This document shows positions 12,070 through 24,240 of a stretch of DNA of 64,000 nt, piece by piece; within the stretch, counting starts at the first letter, position 1; each line of letters starts with the position of its first letter. Source of the DNA: Prostheceraeus crozeri. Its lineage: Eukaryota; Platyhelminthes; Polycladida; Euryleptidae. The notes under the pieces were generated by a model. It made no database searches. It was not told the origin of the DNA and saw only the letters and a program-made list of their open reading frames with translations. The stretch is from NCBI GenBank assembly GCA_907163375.1, contig CAJQUW010002095.1, positions 744,001-808,000 of the forward strand. Reading direction: 5' to 3'. The translations under genes were made by a program, and so were the position numbers.

Positions 12070-12112
12070 GTATTCTATTTTCTGTATCAGTAATCCACTT
12101 CATCAGTATTAA
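12070..12112 (-). repeat. Terminal repeat of the Penelope-like element, 5' side (inverted)
   Basis: This is an exact inverted copy of 11141-11183. Read on the minus strand it precedes the coding remnant, so it marks the 5' border of the truncated insertion. Confidence 0.9.
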
Positions 12113-15100
12113 TATAACATAACTATCAGTATATAATGTAACTAAAAATCAAGCTCTTCCACAGTACTCTGTGAGACAACTATATTCAAGAGTTGACATA
12201 ACGATTAAACAATTTTGTCGACGGCTTGTCTTGCATAATGGTGCTGACACACGACAATTATTTCGTTGTGAAACCATTGAAAATAATGGATAACATTCGT
12301 TTTTGACATCTGTCAAATAGTTTTAGGAACATGTGGCGGCGTTCTGAGTGGAATTTAATCATGTTGTTATTGCAAGGACTAGACTTGAAATATTATAGTT
12401 TTTCCTGCACGTCGAAAAAAGAATATACATGTATGATGTGTTGTGCATCAATTTTACAAATATCGCATAAAGTAGTAGAGTAGTTATAATTTGAGTCGTG
12501 ATAGGCTGTGGTGTCTCATACTCTCAATTTTGGTGGAAATCATCACAGTTTTAAAGAGAAATTCTCTGAAAATGAAAAATAATGTGAGCTGGACTAATTG
12601 TGAACTTCTAATTACTAAATCTAAAAATATTCAGAATCGCGCGAAAATCGAGTCACGGATTACCGCCAGTGTGTACATGTGCTGGTGACACAGCACTATA
12701 CGTCGCGTCGTGAACATATTGCTTGAAATTCAAAATTCTGTTTGAGAAATCCTTATGACTCCTAAGCAAAACACACAACATATGGCGTATTGAGATTCTT
12801 AATGAAACTGGAATGACACAATGATTTAAAATGTACATAGATAATCCAAACGTAATCTTGGATTTACACATGCACAAAGTAATAATAATTGAATTGATAA
12901 AGCTGAACATTAATGAGCTTGACAAATTACAGAAATTAGTTTCTTTTGGATGATGACATATTCAGTGTGCATGGAGTAGCTAATGATGAATTCAAAAAGG
13001 AGTTCTATCCATCTATATCTCGAGGTTTATTCACAGTAATTTTTAGGATGAAAAATATACTACCAGCTATTTGCTTGTCATTATGTTCCATTAATATTCG
13101 ATTTTCTATTATTCATAAGCGCACATGAACTCCTTTGTGTTTTACAGTACTCGTCGTGTGAGACTAATTTTCACAGCTTTAATGAATATTTGAATTGCTT
13201 TCGAATATTTGAATGTCAAAATATGCTACTACAAAATTCGAAAAGTAGTAAGACTTTTGTCTTAAATATTCATTAGGGAATATAACATGTAGATTTATAA
13301 AAGCAAGTCATGTCCTTATTTTATGGAAGACACCATGGGAGATAATTAAAAAGCATCGTGCTCATTCCATTGAAGGGTGGTCATCGTCATTTTCGTTTTT
13401 TTTCAAAACCAATTTTTGATTGGTCACTTTTCAGCAAGTCTTTTGCACTGGCTATAGCAAGAAAGCTAATGATATAAAGAAAAATACTGAAAGCAAACAC
13501 TGTGAAATTAGATAACAACAGGATCATGAAATTGAATTATTTTATTACACTCAAAGCCTCGATGAAGCGTCGTTTTGTGAAGCAACTTTAAATTCAGGCG
13601 TGTCATTCTTTATAAGTGACCATATATCGACAACTTTGGTGAATCACCTAACATATATTTTCCATCTAAATTCTGATGATCTTGTGAGAACATTGTGTTT
13701 GCGGCTAATTTGTTATTTTGGCGCATCTATTCACACTGTGGCATGCATGTGATCTCAAAAGGCTCTGATCTACCTGGATCGCCTTCTGATTCTGCTGTGT
13801 AAAAAATTCTCTACATTGGATAGTGTAGACGCTGAGAGATCGTTGAAAGACCATCCTGACTGAGCTGAGGCAAATGCTGAGTAAAGAAAACATCGAGATA
13901 ATCGTCGATGCGAATTAGTATTATAACTTCAATGATGTTGGCTCTGTTGATTGATTTCTTACCATATTTTCGATTCTTCAATGTTCTATGAAATATATCA
14001 GAAATAATTTGACTCACATTGAATCATATAGTTTAACGCATCATCAGCATTTGGAATAAACATTGATTTGAATTGATCTGTTCGTCGAATATGTAGTTAT
14101 TACTGCTTAGTTATTATGCATTGTTATTAAAACTTGCAAATAAAGTTGTTCTAAATCACAAATAAATTAATGGCTGATGCTCCTGTTTTTGCTTTAACAT
14201 GCATGACACCGACATTTTGAAAAAAGCCAACGAAATCACATGAAATACAAAATGAACAAAAATTGCAATTGTTCCAGGTGACTTTATTAAGGAATTTTAA
14301 TTCACTAAATCAACAGCCTAAATATGTAAAGTTAATCTGCTGAAGACCTAAAAACATCCACCTGTCTGTGTCTGAATAATCATTTCTGATGAATCCTAGC
14401 AAAAGGTGCTCTGCAGGACGCGGAAAATACATCTCTCATAACGACAGTACATTATTATATTTTGTAATCCGGATTTTCAAAAAAAATCTTAGTTCGTTGA
14501 TGAACACGTACATAATTATGCGTCTACATAATTATTCTCACTGAAAGCCACGTACTGGAAGTGAAGGATCTCTCTTATCTGATGCAGAAATGGAAAATTT
14601 TCCAAAAAGAGATGCGTTGCCTTAACCATAAATAATTTTCTATAAAGTACATTATATGAAAGTGAAACTATTACCTGGTCAACTTCATTATTCAGCTCCA
14701 GGTTCCTCGAGTTTACCTATGCCCTTGATTAGGATGTCGACCGAAGAAATGTCGAATTATAGTATCTGATGTAATACGTTTATTCTGATTACAAGTCTAG
14801 TAAAGAGATCTCTATGATAGGGAAATTTTTATGGATTTTTTCCGTCCATTTCATGTGTAGATATTTTTTACAATCACATATAAAAATGAGTGATATTTAT
14901 GCTACTTACAAATCATATAAGCAGTGCACTACATGTTAATTCTTTGCAAAATGCGTTAAGTGTAGATGTTGCTGCTGTTTTAGAAACAGCAATTTAATAT
15001 TTTTAAAATAGTTTTAAATCTGCATGTCTCAGTTCAACATCTCAAGAAAAGAACGGCGATTTGACATTTTATTTCTCTAGCGATCATACTTCAATCTCTC

Positions 15101-16460
15101 AGAAATCCATCTTCCTATGCTCGAGGCGGTACCCTGATTTATCTATGCAACAAAAACATTCCCAAATATGGTAGAAAGAAAATATGCGTTCATTGTCTCT
15201 AACAAAGCTTTCAACCACATTTACATTATTCTTCTATACATTTTCTCTTTCAAATTGATCGGTCGTTGAATTTTGCAATTGGAATTGACTGTGTAATCAT
15301 TCGATTTAACTATTTGACAACTTTTTAAAGTTTGGTTTCTCGATCAATAATTGCATTTTTGGAATTTGTATGTTATAGGAATACGACTGTGAAGTCAGAT
15401 TTGTCTCTGATGAATCAAAGAGACTAAAAGGAAGGTTGCAAGCAAAGCCGTGATCGTCGCAAATAAAGTCCAAGTGGACGCCAACATCACCCTGTCTTTC
15501 TGACCGTAACTCATCTGTCCAGCATTCGTTCAAAAGGAAAGCTAAACAAGTGCTTTATCAACTCGTCCAGAATGTCGACCATACAAAAGTAGCGCTGATG
15601 AATTGAGTCATGCTTTCTAATGTCTGTTGTGGGGAGCAGTGACATGGCATGACCCTTCAGGCTTCAACATTTCTTTATGTCGTCATTCTTGTCGTGTAAT
15701 TAGAGCACTTACTTACCTTTTCTTGGTTTCAAGTCCTGGTTAGACCATATGCGCTAAGGAAGATAGTGAGGATCTTGGCATCCACTTCTTAACTTAATTA
15801 GTGTCACATCATATAGTACAGACTGAATTGTTTCATAAATAATTACACGAAGAAGTCAACCCATTTTCTAACGCATTTTTCGCATTGAAGTTGTGATTCA
15901 ATTTTGATCAACTTTACATCATATGAGAATTCATGTTCCATAGATGAATAATGCTTGTAATTTTATTTTCGTAAGTGGTCAGTTGTGATCAGTAGCATGC
16001 TACTCAAACATAGGTCTCATAAAAAGACGTGAATCTTTTCTTTGACGCAGGATTTTGACATGAATGCGACAGATTTTTTCAATGAAAATTCACAGACAAC
16101 ATCAACCTGCTTTTTCATGGTGAATAGATTTCAGATTCATTAGCTTCAATGTTCGCGGAAAATTGTTGCTCAGAAGCAACCAACATGAGTTTTTCATTGA
16201 CGAGGATGCTCCATTTCAATAGACTCCAGACATGACGTTTTACTCTGTAAAATGTTCGTTTCACACTTTAATTATGCAAAGCGTTTATATTGTGTCAGTA
16301 GACTTAATAGTATGAAATTTTTGGCTATCTCTTAGCTGATGCCTACATAAGATACAGCACAAAATATGAAATTAAAATCATCACCATTGAATCAGACTTT
16401 TGAAAGGTTTTCAGATAATATAATCAGTTTCATTTAGTTAATTTGTGTTTATTTTAATAT

Positions 16461-17060
16461 TCATATTTCCCTTTTCCCTAAAAAGGGCTGGCTGGGGCCC
16501 TCTCCATCACGCCCTTTTCCGCGTCCTAGACAATTTTCCGCCAATCCTTCGCATTCTCCTTCTATGTTCTCCAGTCGTCTTCTATGCTTTCTAGATCTCT
16601 TGATACAGTCTTTCCAGCGAATTCTAGACCGTCCCCTTCTTGTGATAGTGTCATTCATCTCTTCTATTTGTTTAACCACCCTTCCGTCTCCCATCCTTAC
16701 AACATGCCCTGCCCACCTCAGTCTCCTTTCCACCACTTTCTGCGTCACTGTTTTCTTCAATCCTCTTCCTTCCTCAGCTCTGCCATTTTTCGTTTCTCCA
16801 CCAACTTTACACCACGAATGCGGCTTATCTAGTTTTTTCACACGCTTGTAGCATCTTCAACTGCTGCTTAGTTACTATCATCGTTTGCATCATTGCTGAC
16901 AAGACTCATGTTTCCAAAGCCTTCCTTTGTATCCTCTTGTCGATTTGTCTGTCCCTCAGCACTCCTGCCACTTTCCGGTGTGCTTCAACACCGGCTTGTA
17001 TCTTTCTTCTTACTTCTGCATCACCCCGACCACACGTACCATTCCGTCAAGGTACACAAA
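16461..17060 (-). mobile_element. LINE fragment: reverse transcriptase C-terminus
   Basis: On the minus strand, codons from about 16750 to 16540 read VVERRLRWAGHVVRMGDGRV, then T-R-R-G-R-S-R-I-R-W-K-D-C-I-K. R-R-L-R-W-x-G-H-V-x-R-M followed by R-R-G-R-P-R-x-R-W-x-D is the classic C-terminal tail of LINE reverse transcriptases. Upstream (16850-17060) broken frames retain D-R-F-V-Y-L and R-Q-I-N-K-R. The + strand reading frames over this stretch are antisense shadows. It is a decayed, 5'-truncated insertion. Confidence 0.82.
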
Positions 17061-18374
17061 CCTATCTACCTGTTTCATTCAATCAGTAATTTTAGATACA
17101 TATAAACTGTCATGAATGTCAACCGCAAACAACTAACGTTCGCTTAATTGCAGTTAAAGTTTTCATGTGTGTGCTTAAGATAATGTTGGTGCAGTCATCA
17201 CACACCCAGCAACAACTGTTCACTGAAATGATTCAATGAATGTTAGCAAAATGTGTATGTCAGAAATCCTTCTAATCAGGAGATTTTCTAGAATACTTCC
17301 AGGGAATTATTTGACTTCCTTTGTTAACTTCCTTTTTGCTGGTGATACGTGATGAAATCTTTGTTAAGTCAGTTAATGATTTTTGTGGAGAAAGTATCTC
17401 TCATTGAAATGGCATGACCTGCATGACATGTTAAAACTCAGTCCTCTGCTTCTCCACTCCACTCTTCTCGAAAGCATTCGCTTAATTGCAGAATTTCTGA
17501 GTTGTTTTATCTTTTAGAGCGGCTCTCATTGAGATAAAATATTTGTTTAGCTCGATTCGATCCGGCTGTTCAAAACATATTTTTGCTTTTGAATAGTTTT
17601 TATGAACCGATGCGAGTCTCATTGATTGTTAAGCTTTTATCAATATTTCTTTCCTAAACAAGACTGTAATGGCGCATGGCAGTGAGTGATACGATAATCT
17701 TTCCTTACGATCGAATCTTCTCTTTCTCGTTTCTTCCATGCATCTATAGAATGCCTCTCATTTCGTCGCAAAGAAGGTATTTGAGATAAATACGCAGTTG
17801 GCTTCTGACAGGATGTTAAAGTAAGTTCAAGTTTCCGTCGCTTTTCACATTTGAAAGCTTAATATTGATAAATTGTTATCTTGACAGTACTGCATTGTCT
17901 GAATGACAGAACACACAAGATATCAGTTAATCAACGATCAATCAATTCAGTCCATCTTGTTGTTCTGTTGTATTTCTGCCGTGAAAGTTTCTAGAAAATT
18001 AACTGCTCTTTAAACAGAATTTTACTGCGCACACTCCAGTTCACTTAACGCATGATAATATTTCAATCAATTGCCTTCCTCTCTCAAAAGAGACCAGGTA
18101 GGCAGAGGTCATTTCAGAAAAATCCTAAGGGGGCGAGACTATATGATGAATAATTATATATACATTGATTATATGTATATTATTATATATTGATATTATA
18201 TATATTGATTAATAAGAAAATATCAGTAATTATTGAATTTAATGAAAAAGTGTAAAGAATTATTTAACTTGGTGGAAAGAGATCAATGAGCTAATGAAAT
18301 TTATGTATTATTATGTAATCATCTATTTCAGGACCACTTACGATAAAGTACCGGCATCAACATCTGATTTTTAA

Positions 18375-19471
18375 CACCAGAACTCCCAGAAAAAAGTTTA
18401 CTTTAAGCTACCACGCCGGTCAGTTGACTGGTCAAGTAACATGGTATATCTTGGTGATTGACATGTCATATTATTGATAGAAAAATTGCTTACGAGGTTT
18501 TCAGTATTAACTTATTCAATTGAACTCGATTTTCATATGCCCACTATGGGTACGTGGAGTTTCATAGGCCTTCACATTTCCTAACATGCTCGTACATGTG
18601 CAGTTAACGTGGCCTATTGACCTACGTACGGAACATTTTAATTGACTTGCTGTCGGTATACATTCCCTATTGGCCCTACAGAAATTACATGGCATTGATC
18701 GATAGGCCTTTTATAACTGACTTATAACCGACCCTTAACTCTAACTGACTAATTAAGGGATTGGGGCAAGACAGGTTGATTGCTCAACGTCCACAGGCTC
18801 GGTCAGGTCATCAGCGTCCGTAGTTTCGACTGTTTTATTGCCGATCGTAACTACTTCCTCATCGTCGGTCGATTCATCATAGTCCGTTTCCATATCAGAA
18901 ATGTTCGATTGCAGGCCTATTTCATCATCATCATGGTCAGAGCTGTCAGAATCTTCGTTACGCACTCATCGTAGTCGTTCAACAGCTTCCTCAGCGATTA
19001 ATCAACGATTGGGCATGGCAAAGTAATGAAAAAATAGATAACACATCCAGTGACAGCTGACAATCGAATGTGAATCACTTTGCATTGTATGACTGCGTGC
19101 GTGTCGAATCAGTCAGTCGCTACAGTACTAACTAACCCTGCAGTTTATCTTCCCTATCATCAGATATGTGTTTTGAAAGCATCGAACCCGCCAGTTATGA
19201 CGTGGAATACGCTGACACAAGTGCGATTGCAACTATCATGAACAAAACAGTTGTAAAGTTGATAGCCATTTCATATTCACTCGATGCCGGTCAATTGACC
19301 GGCTTGGTAGTTTTAGGTGAATGTCGTCTTGATGACTGTGTTGTGAATAATGAAGATAAAACATTTATATGTTATACATATCAACAAGTTAGGAAGGTAC
19401 TATGAAATAGAATTCAATATCTTCTTATAACACAATACAGCAGCAAATTGACTGGCTTGGGAGTTCTGGTG
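18375..19471 (-). mobile_element. Internally deleted piggyBac element (1.1 kb)
   Basis: The ends are CACCAGAACTCCCA at 18375 and its inverse TGGGAGTTCTGGTG ending at 19471, a 14-bp perfect terminal inverted repeat. The left flank is TTAA (18371-18374) and the right flank is TCAA (19472-19475), a TTAA target with one change, as expected for piggyBac. Palindromic subterminal motifs G-C-C-G-G-T-C-A-A-T-T-G-A-C-C-G-G-C occur near both ends (about 18412, 19286, 19446). Inside, on the minus strand, lies the acidic start of a piggyBac-type transposase. The catalytic part is absent. Confidence 0.78.
18753..19005 (-). pseudogene. piggyBac transposase, acidic N-terminal remnant
   Basis: The minus-strand reading begins L-I-A-E-E-A-V-E-R-L-R near 19000. 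After a stop it continues NEDSDSSDHDDDEIGLQSNI, S-D-M-E-T-D-Y-D-E-S-T-D-D-E-E. An A-E-E-A helix followed by a long Asp/Glu/Ser tract is the usual N-terminus of piggyBac transposases. It stops after about 70 residues, before the DDD catalytic domain. The assignment is supported more by the surrounding TTAA-flanked termini than by the low-complexity peptide itself. Confidence 0.55.
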
Positions 19472-20914
19472 TCAAAATTCTTTATTTATGACATTGACGC
19501 ATGCATAACTTTTGCCTTAAAACCGTCATACCCGCGAAAATGTGCGAGATTGCTGATTTAGAATTTATTGAACTTGTATTCAGCAGCTTGGCTCATTCTT
19601 TTCTTATCACCGATTCTAAAACTATTCTTAAGAAAGCAGCTTAGAAAGAACAGCGAATTGAAAGCAAATATTGTGACTGTGCAATCCACGCCCTACTGTG
19701 GCTGCCTTAGCCGAATTTGGTAAATAACTGAAGATCGAATGAACTACACACAAATCATTATTAGCTTCATTTGTGTTAATTTAAATTCTTTTGGCAAATG
19801 GAGAACTAAATTGTCCAATTACATCAGTCGGATATACATGAGACCTGAATTTGAATGTCTCGTGTTTCTGTAAGATCAACATTATGTTTTTCGACTGATG
19901 CTGATATACATTAATAGAAAGATTATTAAAGAAATCGATCCACGCTTAACCGCACAAGGGATTTTATAAAGTCACAACAAATAAGCTGCAGTTTAGCATA
20001 ACTAATCTTCATCATCTCTGCCCGTAGGTTCATCAAAGTTAATCATTACTGCATTCAAAAATCTTTCAGTTAATCATTGATTTCTATTTTGAATATCATT
20101 AACAGAGAAAATTGAACAGGCATTTTTCAAGCGCAGCTCTGTTTTTTCCGGAAACTTCTATGATATATCTTGTTGCCAATGAAATGACATTTTTACACGT
20201 AAATATGTAATTTGTTTGAGTTCTGTAATAACTATTTACTCTATTGTATACTATTCATGCAAGTCATAGACCTACTATACTGAAACTTCTCTGAATCGCT
20301 GTATTGGGTTCTTTTGATTAAGACCAAGATACTACAAAATCAGTCATTACTGTTAATTCAGAAGAAAATGAAGGAGAATCTTCCAAGTGTAGGGATAGTT
20401 TTGTCTAGCAGGTTTGATCTCTGCCAGTCAGTCAGTAAATATATCTATTAATATTTCCAGACCTGTGAATACCGTGAGTGGAACTACAAGTAGATGCCTA
20501 CATCACGTGGAAGTTTGAGCCGGTCTTGTATCGAGTGTCATTGATTGCTAGATCGATCGACTTAATCCATTCTAATAGATTGGTAGGAACAACGAAATCT
20601 GTCAACGAACCACCATTGAGACCCAAAAAATCTGTCTGATTGGAGGAGTGGTTCAATTTTCCATTTAATCAATCGTGTAGCCTTTTTGTAAGCTATTATG
20701 CCTATTACAGATTTCATTGACTGAGATGGCTTAGAAATTCTCAAGTTTGTGGTTATCGAATGATAGTAAGAGCAGTAAGGAAATGTGTCTTATAATCGGA
20801 GGACAGGCTCAGTCCGCGTTTGGGGCAAATATGGGGCGATTTTTTGATAAATAGGACGGCTGAAATGAGCCAGGACGTCTGTTTGCCGGGCTGTTCCTGA
20901 CCACACTCTTAAAA

Positions 20915-21105
20915 AAATTGGTTTCCTGGAAAACCAATTTTGGTTTTTCAGCCTGTCCCGGGGGTGAAACCAAATATGGTTTTCCAGAGAACCAAGTGAA
21001 ATTGGTTCTCTGGAAAACCAAAAGTCATCGGTTTTCTGGGAAACCAAAATTGGTTTTTCAGCTTTATATCTTGGTTTTCTGGAGAACCAATATCGGTTTC
21101 ACGAG
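20915..21105. repeat. Palindromic minisatellite block 1
   Basis: About six degenerate units of the self-complementary motif TTGGTTTTCTGGAAAACCAA, with G-A-G-A-A-C-C-A-A and C-C-T-G-G-A variants. Each unit can form a small hairpin. Reading frames with W-F-S/F-x-K-P repeats across the block are by-products of the repeat, not genes. Confidence 0.85.
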
Positions 21106-21883
21106 TGACCCGATATTTGCTTCCGATGAAATTTAATGTACATACTAAATAATAGGCCTAATATAATAATAGTATAAAACAATATTATTAATTCATTTTT
21201 TATAATATAATTCTTATATGCTCTAGTATATTTACTTCATTCGTACTAATATCATTTTAAAACAACATGCACATTGTTGGCTGAGCATAAAATAAGCTCA
21301 ATAAAGTGTGTAAAAGAATTATTGTGAATATGTGTAAAAAAATGCGTGAATACTCAAGTGGGTTATTTTGAAGTTTACAATTTATCTTAAACCATACAAG
21401 ATTTCCCAGAAAAGTCCCCGAAACGTCAAGAAGTCTTGTTTCTTATTTTTCACTTTTTTCAAGTCAAGCTTGCATAAAATAATACAAGAAAGACGAGGGA
21501 CGATGTCTTTAGTCACAAAATTTCCCATGAAGTTGAGACATTTGCTAGTCTTCTCCAAGATAGTAAACAAAATCACAGATAGGCCTTCCGCAGGATGCAC
21601 GCCCAACTAATCCGGTGCAGCGCAAAAAAACCACGTCGTCGAATTTTTCGATGCCAATACTCGTTGCCACTGGAGTGGAGCTCGCTACTGAAAAAAGGAA
21701 AAAATAATCTCAGAAGGGATATCCTCAATATTAGGACTGTGTAGAAGAAGCATTTAGAGAATTGCGGCAATATAGTACGATGTTGTTGAAAAGGTGTGTA
21801 ATAAAACTCAACTATGAAATCAATGTTTGTTGATGCGAAAATAATGCCATATAGGCCTACACTGTCATAAATGGTATCACATA

Positions 21884-22059
21884 CAGTCGAAGCTCGTTAG
21901 TTCGAACACGGATAATTCAGATTTCGGTTAATTAAGATCATACGGCCGTGGCATTTTTTGTATCTTTCGCATATATAAGCTGATGTTTAATTAAGAATTT
22001 TGATAACTCAGAGATTGAAAATCTGGAATGTATGGTCTTAATTAACAAGCTTTGACTGT
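21884..22059. mobile_element. pogo/Tigger-like MITE (176 bp)
   Basis: The left end is CAGTCGAAGCTCGTTAGTTC and the right end, inverted, is CAGTCAAAGCTTGTTAATTA. Each is flanked by TA (21882-21883 and 22060-22061). CAGTCGAACCTCGTTAATTCG-type ends with a TA target are typical of pogo/Tigger members of Tc1/mariner. No coding sequence is present. Confidence 0.72.
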
Positions 22060-22426
22060 AGTGTAATCAGAAATAATGATAGGCAATAAATTTCTCAGAC
22101 AAAATTTTGTACACCATTAGCGGCATGCACATATAAAACGATGCTATGTGAACCAAACACCACAAGAAGTGCTTTTCTGTACAATAGGCGGCATGCAAAG
22201 TAAATTCGGCTGTTAACAACAAAAGAGAGTTACGCATTATACCATGCAAAATAAACTCCTCTACACAGTAAGTGGCATATTGGGCTTGCACAAAACATGG
22301 CGAAATCAAAACCAATTAATAGGCATGCAAAAGCAAAGTTTGTCATGCAAAATCAGCACGAATTAAACGGCAAAAGTTGTTTACTGCAGCTACTGAAATT
22401 TGGCGATGATATATACGTGTACATTA

Positions 22427-22535
22427 AATGACACTTGTTCTTAACTAAAAGTGCAAATGCAATAAATAAGTAAATAAATTTTATTTATTTATTTATTTAT
22501 TGCATTTGCACTTTCAGTTTTGAACAGGTGTCATT
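22427..22535. mobile_element. Near-perfect hairpin element (109 bp)
   Basis: AATGACACTTGTTC at the left pairs with GAACAGGTGTCATT at the right. Inside, AAGTGCAAATGCAATAAATA pairs with TATTTATTGCATTTGCACTT, around an AAAT/ATTT core. Most of the 109 bp can fold into one long hairpin. It is probably a MITE or a pair of inverted A-tailed copies; no target duplication was identified. Confidence 0.7.
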
Positions 22536-24079
22536 GGTATAACTAAGTTTCAAGAATTCATTTATTCATGATTTCCAATGTATGAAGCAAATTGGAAATT
22601 CATCAAGACTAAAATTAAACTTGTATAAAGCTACAATGTTCAGCGGATAATATAGGACTTCATATATATTCTACAAGGCTATAAGGCTGATATAATGCAT
22701 CATATTAGTTAGACATAGGGATTTGCAAAAGCTTTGAAAAGTGGTCGAACATGAATATGAAATCGTTCGTATACATGTATTGTAAGCGATTTCTACATAC
22801 ATGTAGGCTACAAACAGAGTAGTCACGGTAGTCATGAGATTTAACGACGAAATTGCTAGATGCCCGAATAATTTATAAGGGAATACTTACATGAATACTC
22901 ATATTCATTCATAATTAAATAAAGTAATTTAAGATTGAATTGCAAAGACTATTTAAGCATGTCAGCTATACAGTACATGAAGGACTGTTGGAAACAACTG
23001 TTAAAATCTTCTGATATACTCACGTTTTGTGTGTATCATATGTAATTCCATACACAATGCAATGAGGGATAAACGTTGAAAACAGCAAAACAAATTTCAC
23101 AGTACCACAAGAAATAAGATGACAGCACGTTTAAGTCACTGCACATGACACGGTCACTAGAACAAATGCGTCAATGAAGGAAGAAAATCAGACTCACCTC
23201 ATTCTTGACGTCATGGCAACGATACAAATGTAGATCCTCGAAACCGATTGTTTTTCGTAAAGAAAGACTTTGCTATCAGTAAATCAGTGGCAATTTTGTT
23301 AATGATTTATTACTTTGTACATACATCTGTGAAAACTTATCAAAGAAGTATGCTTTCTGTTAAAGGCAAAGTGTCACGTAATATTTTCACTTTGGAGAGA
23401 TTCCGCTCGCTAAATTTAGGCCAAGTCATCGCAGCGAGATAAGAGAGTTCGGGGAATCACGACATGTGCAGCAGTGAGTGAAAGAGAGTTAGCCTTCAGT
23501 AGATGATAAAGAAGACACCGGAGTGTTAATAGAGAGAGAGAGAGAATGATAAAATTCCTTAACTGCCCAACATTCAATTCTAAAGTAGAGTTTTTGTGTT
23601 TAATGAGACCATGAAATTTAAATTTCTGGTGTGAAATGAGAATGTGAAATACAAATAGGCTGGGAATAGGTTCCAAGCAGCACAACTTTGAACACTTCAA
23701 ATCATCCTCAAATAATCCATCATTCATATCACTATTGATAGATCAGGATTCCGCGTGGTTAATAATCTAATATACATTTTGGGAAATCAGTAGTTCTGCT
23801 ATCACTAACATGAATGTCCGTCTACAACTCTACACAAACGAAGATCTGCTAATAGATCTCCTTTGACATGCAATAGTATGTAGAAAATCAAATTTGATTT
23901 CCACGACACCTTAACCCTTACCGTACCAAGGCTCATTAACCAGGATTCATCAAAAATCAATTGCATTTTCATTAATTGGTCGCAATCATTTGATTGTTGC
24001 TGTCAAGCGTTGCAATTTTTGTTGATTGCCTCTTGCATCAAAATTGATCTGCTGGTTGACCCAACCCAATATAATTGCA

Positions 24080-24240
24080 AACCAAACTGGTTTTCTGGAC
24101 AACCGTTTGGTTTTCCAGAAAACCATTTGGTTTCCCAGAAATCCTTTTGGTTTTCTGGAGAACCAGTTTGGTTTTCCAGAGAACCATTTGGTTTTCTGGA
24201 AATCCATGTGGTTTTCTGGAGAACCAATTAAAAACCAAAA
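24080..24240. repeat. Palindromic minisatellite block 2
   Basis: Seven or so regular units of about 21 bp, consensus TTTGGTTTTCTGGAGAACCA, more uniform than block 1. The frames of about 70 codons on both strands (W-F-S-x-K-P-x-G-F repeats) are produced by the tandem array. Confidence 0.88.

Larger units (their letters stand above)
11141..12112 (-). mobile_element. Penelope-like element, 5'-truncated, with 43-bp inverted terminal repeats
   Basis: A minus-strand coding remnant is bounded by a 43-bp sequence at 11141-11183 and its exact reverse complement at 12070-12112. Inverted terminal copies around a truncated body are typical of Penelope-like retroelements. The body carries the C-terminal part of the reverse transcriptase and a GIY-YIG endonuclease, which are hallmarks of the class. 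A small frame change lies near the 5' border. The terminal repeat contains CTGATGA followed 17 bases later by GAAA, reminiscent of the hammerhead ribozyme core known from these elements, although the intervening helix is poor here. Confidence 0.88.

Noticed and set aside
12946-13128. + ORF with an acidic start (D-D-D-I-F-S-V-H-G)
   Set aside because: Low-complexity context, no family match and no splice support.
16564-17115. + strand ORFs of 60-95 codons rich in Ser, Leu and Pro
   Set aside because: They lie antisense to a recognisable LINE reverse transcriptase tail.
20915-24240. CRISPR array (regular repeats of about 21 bp)
   Set aside because: No unique spacers, the units are contiguous palindromes, and the genome is eukaryotic.
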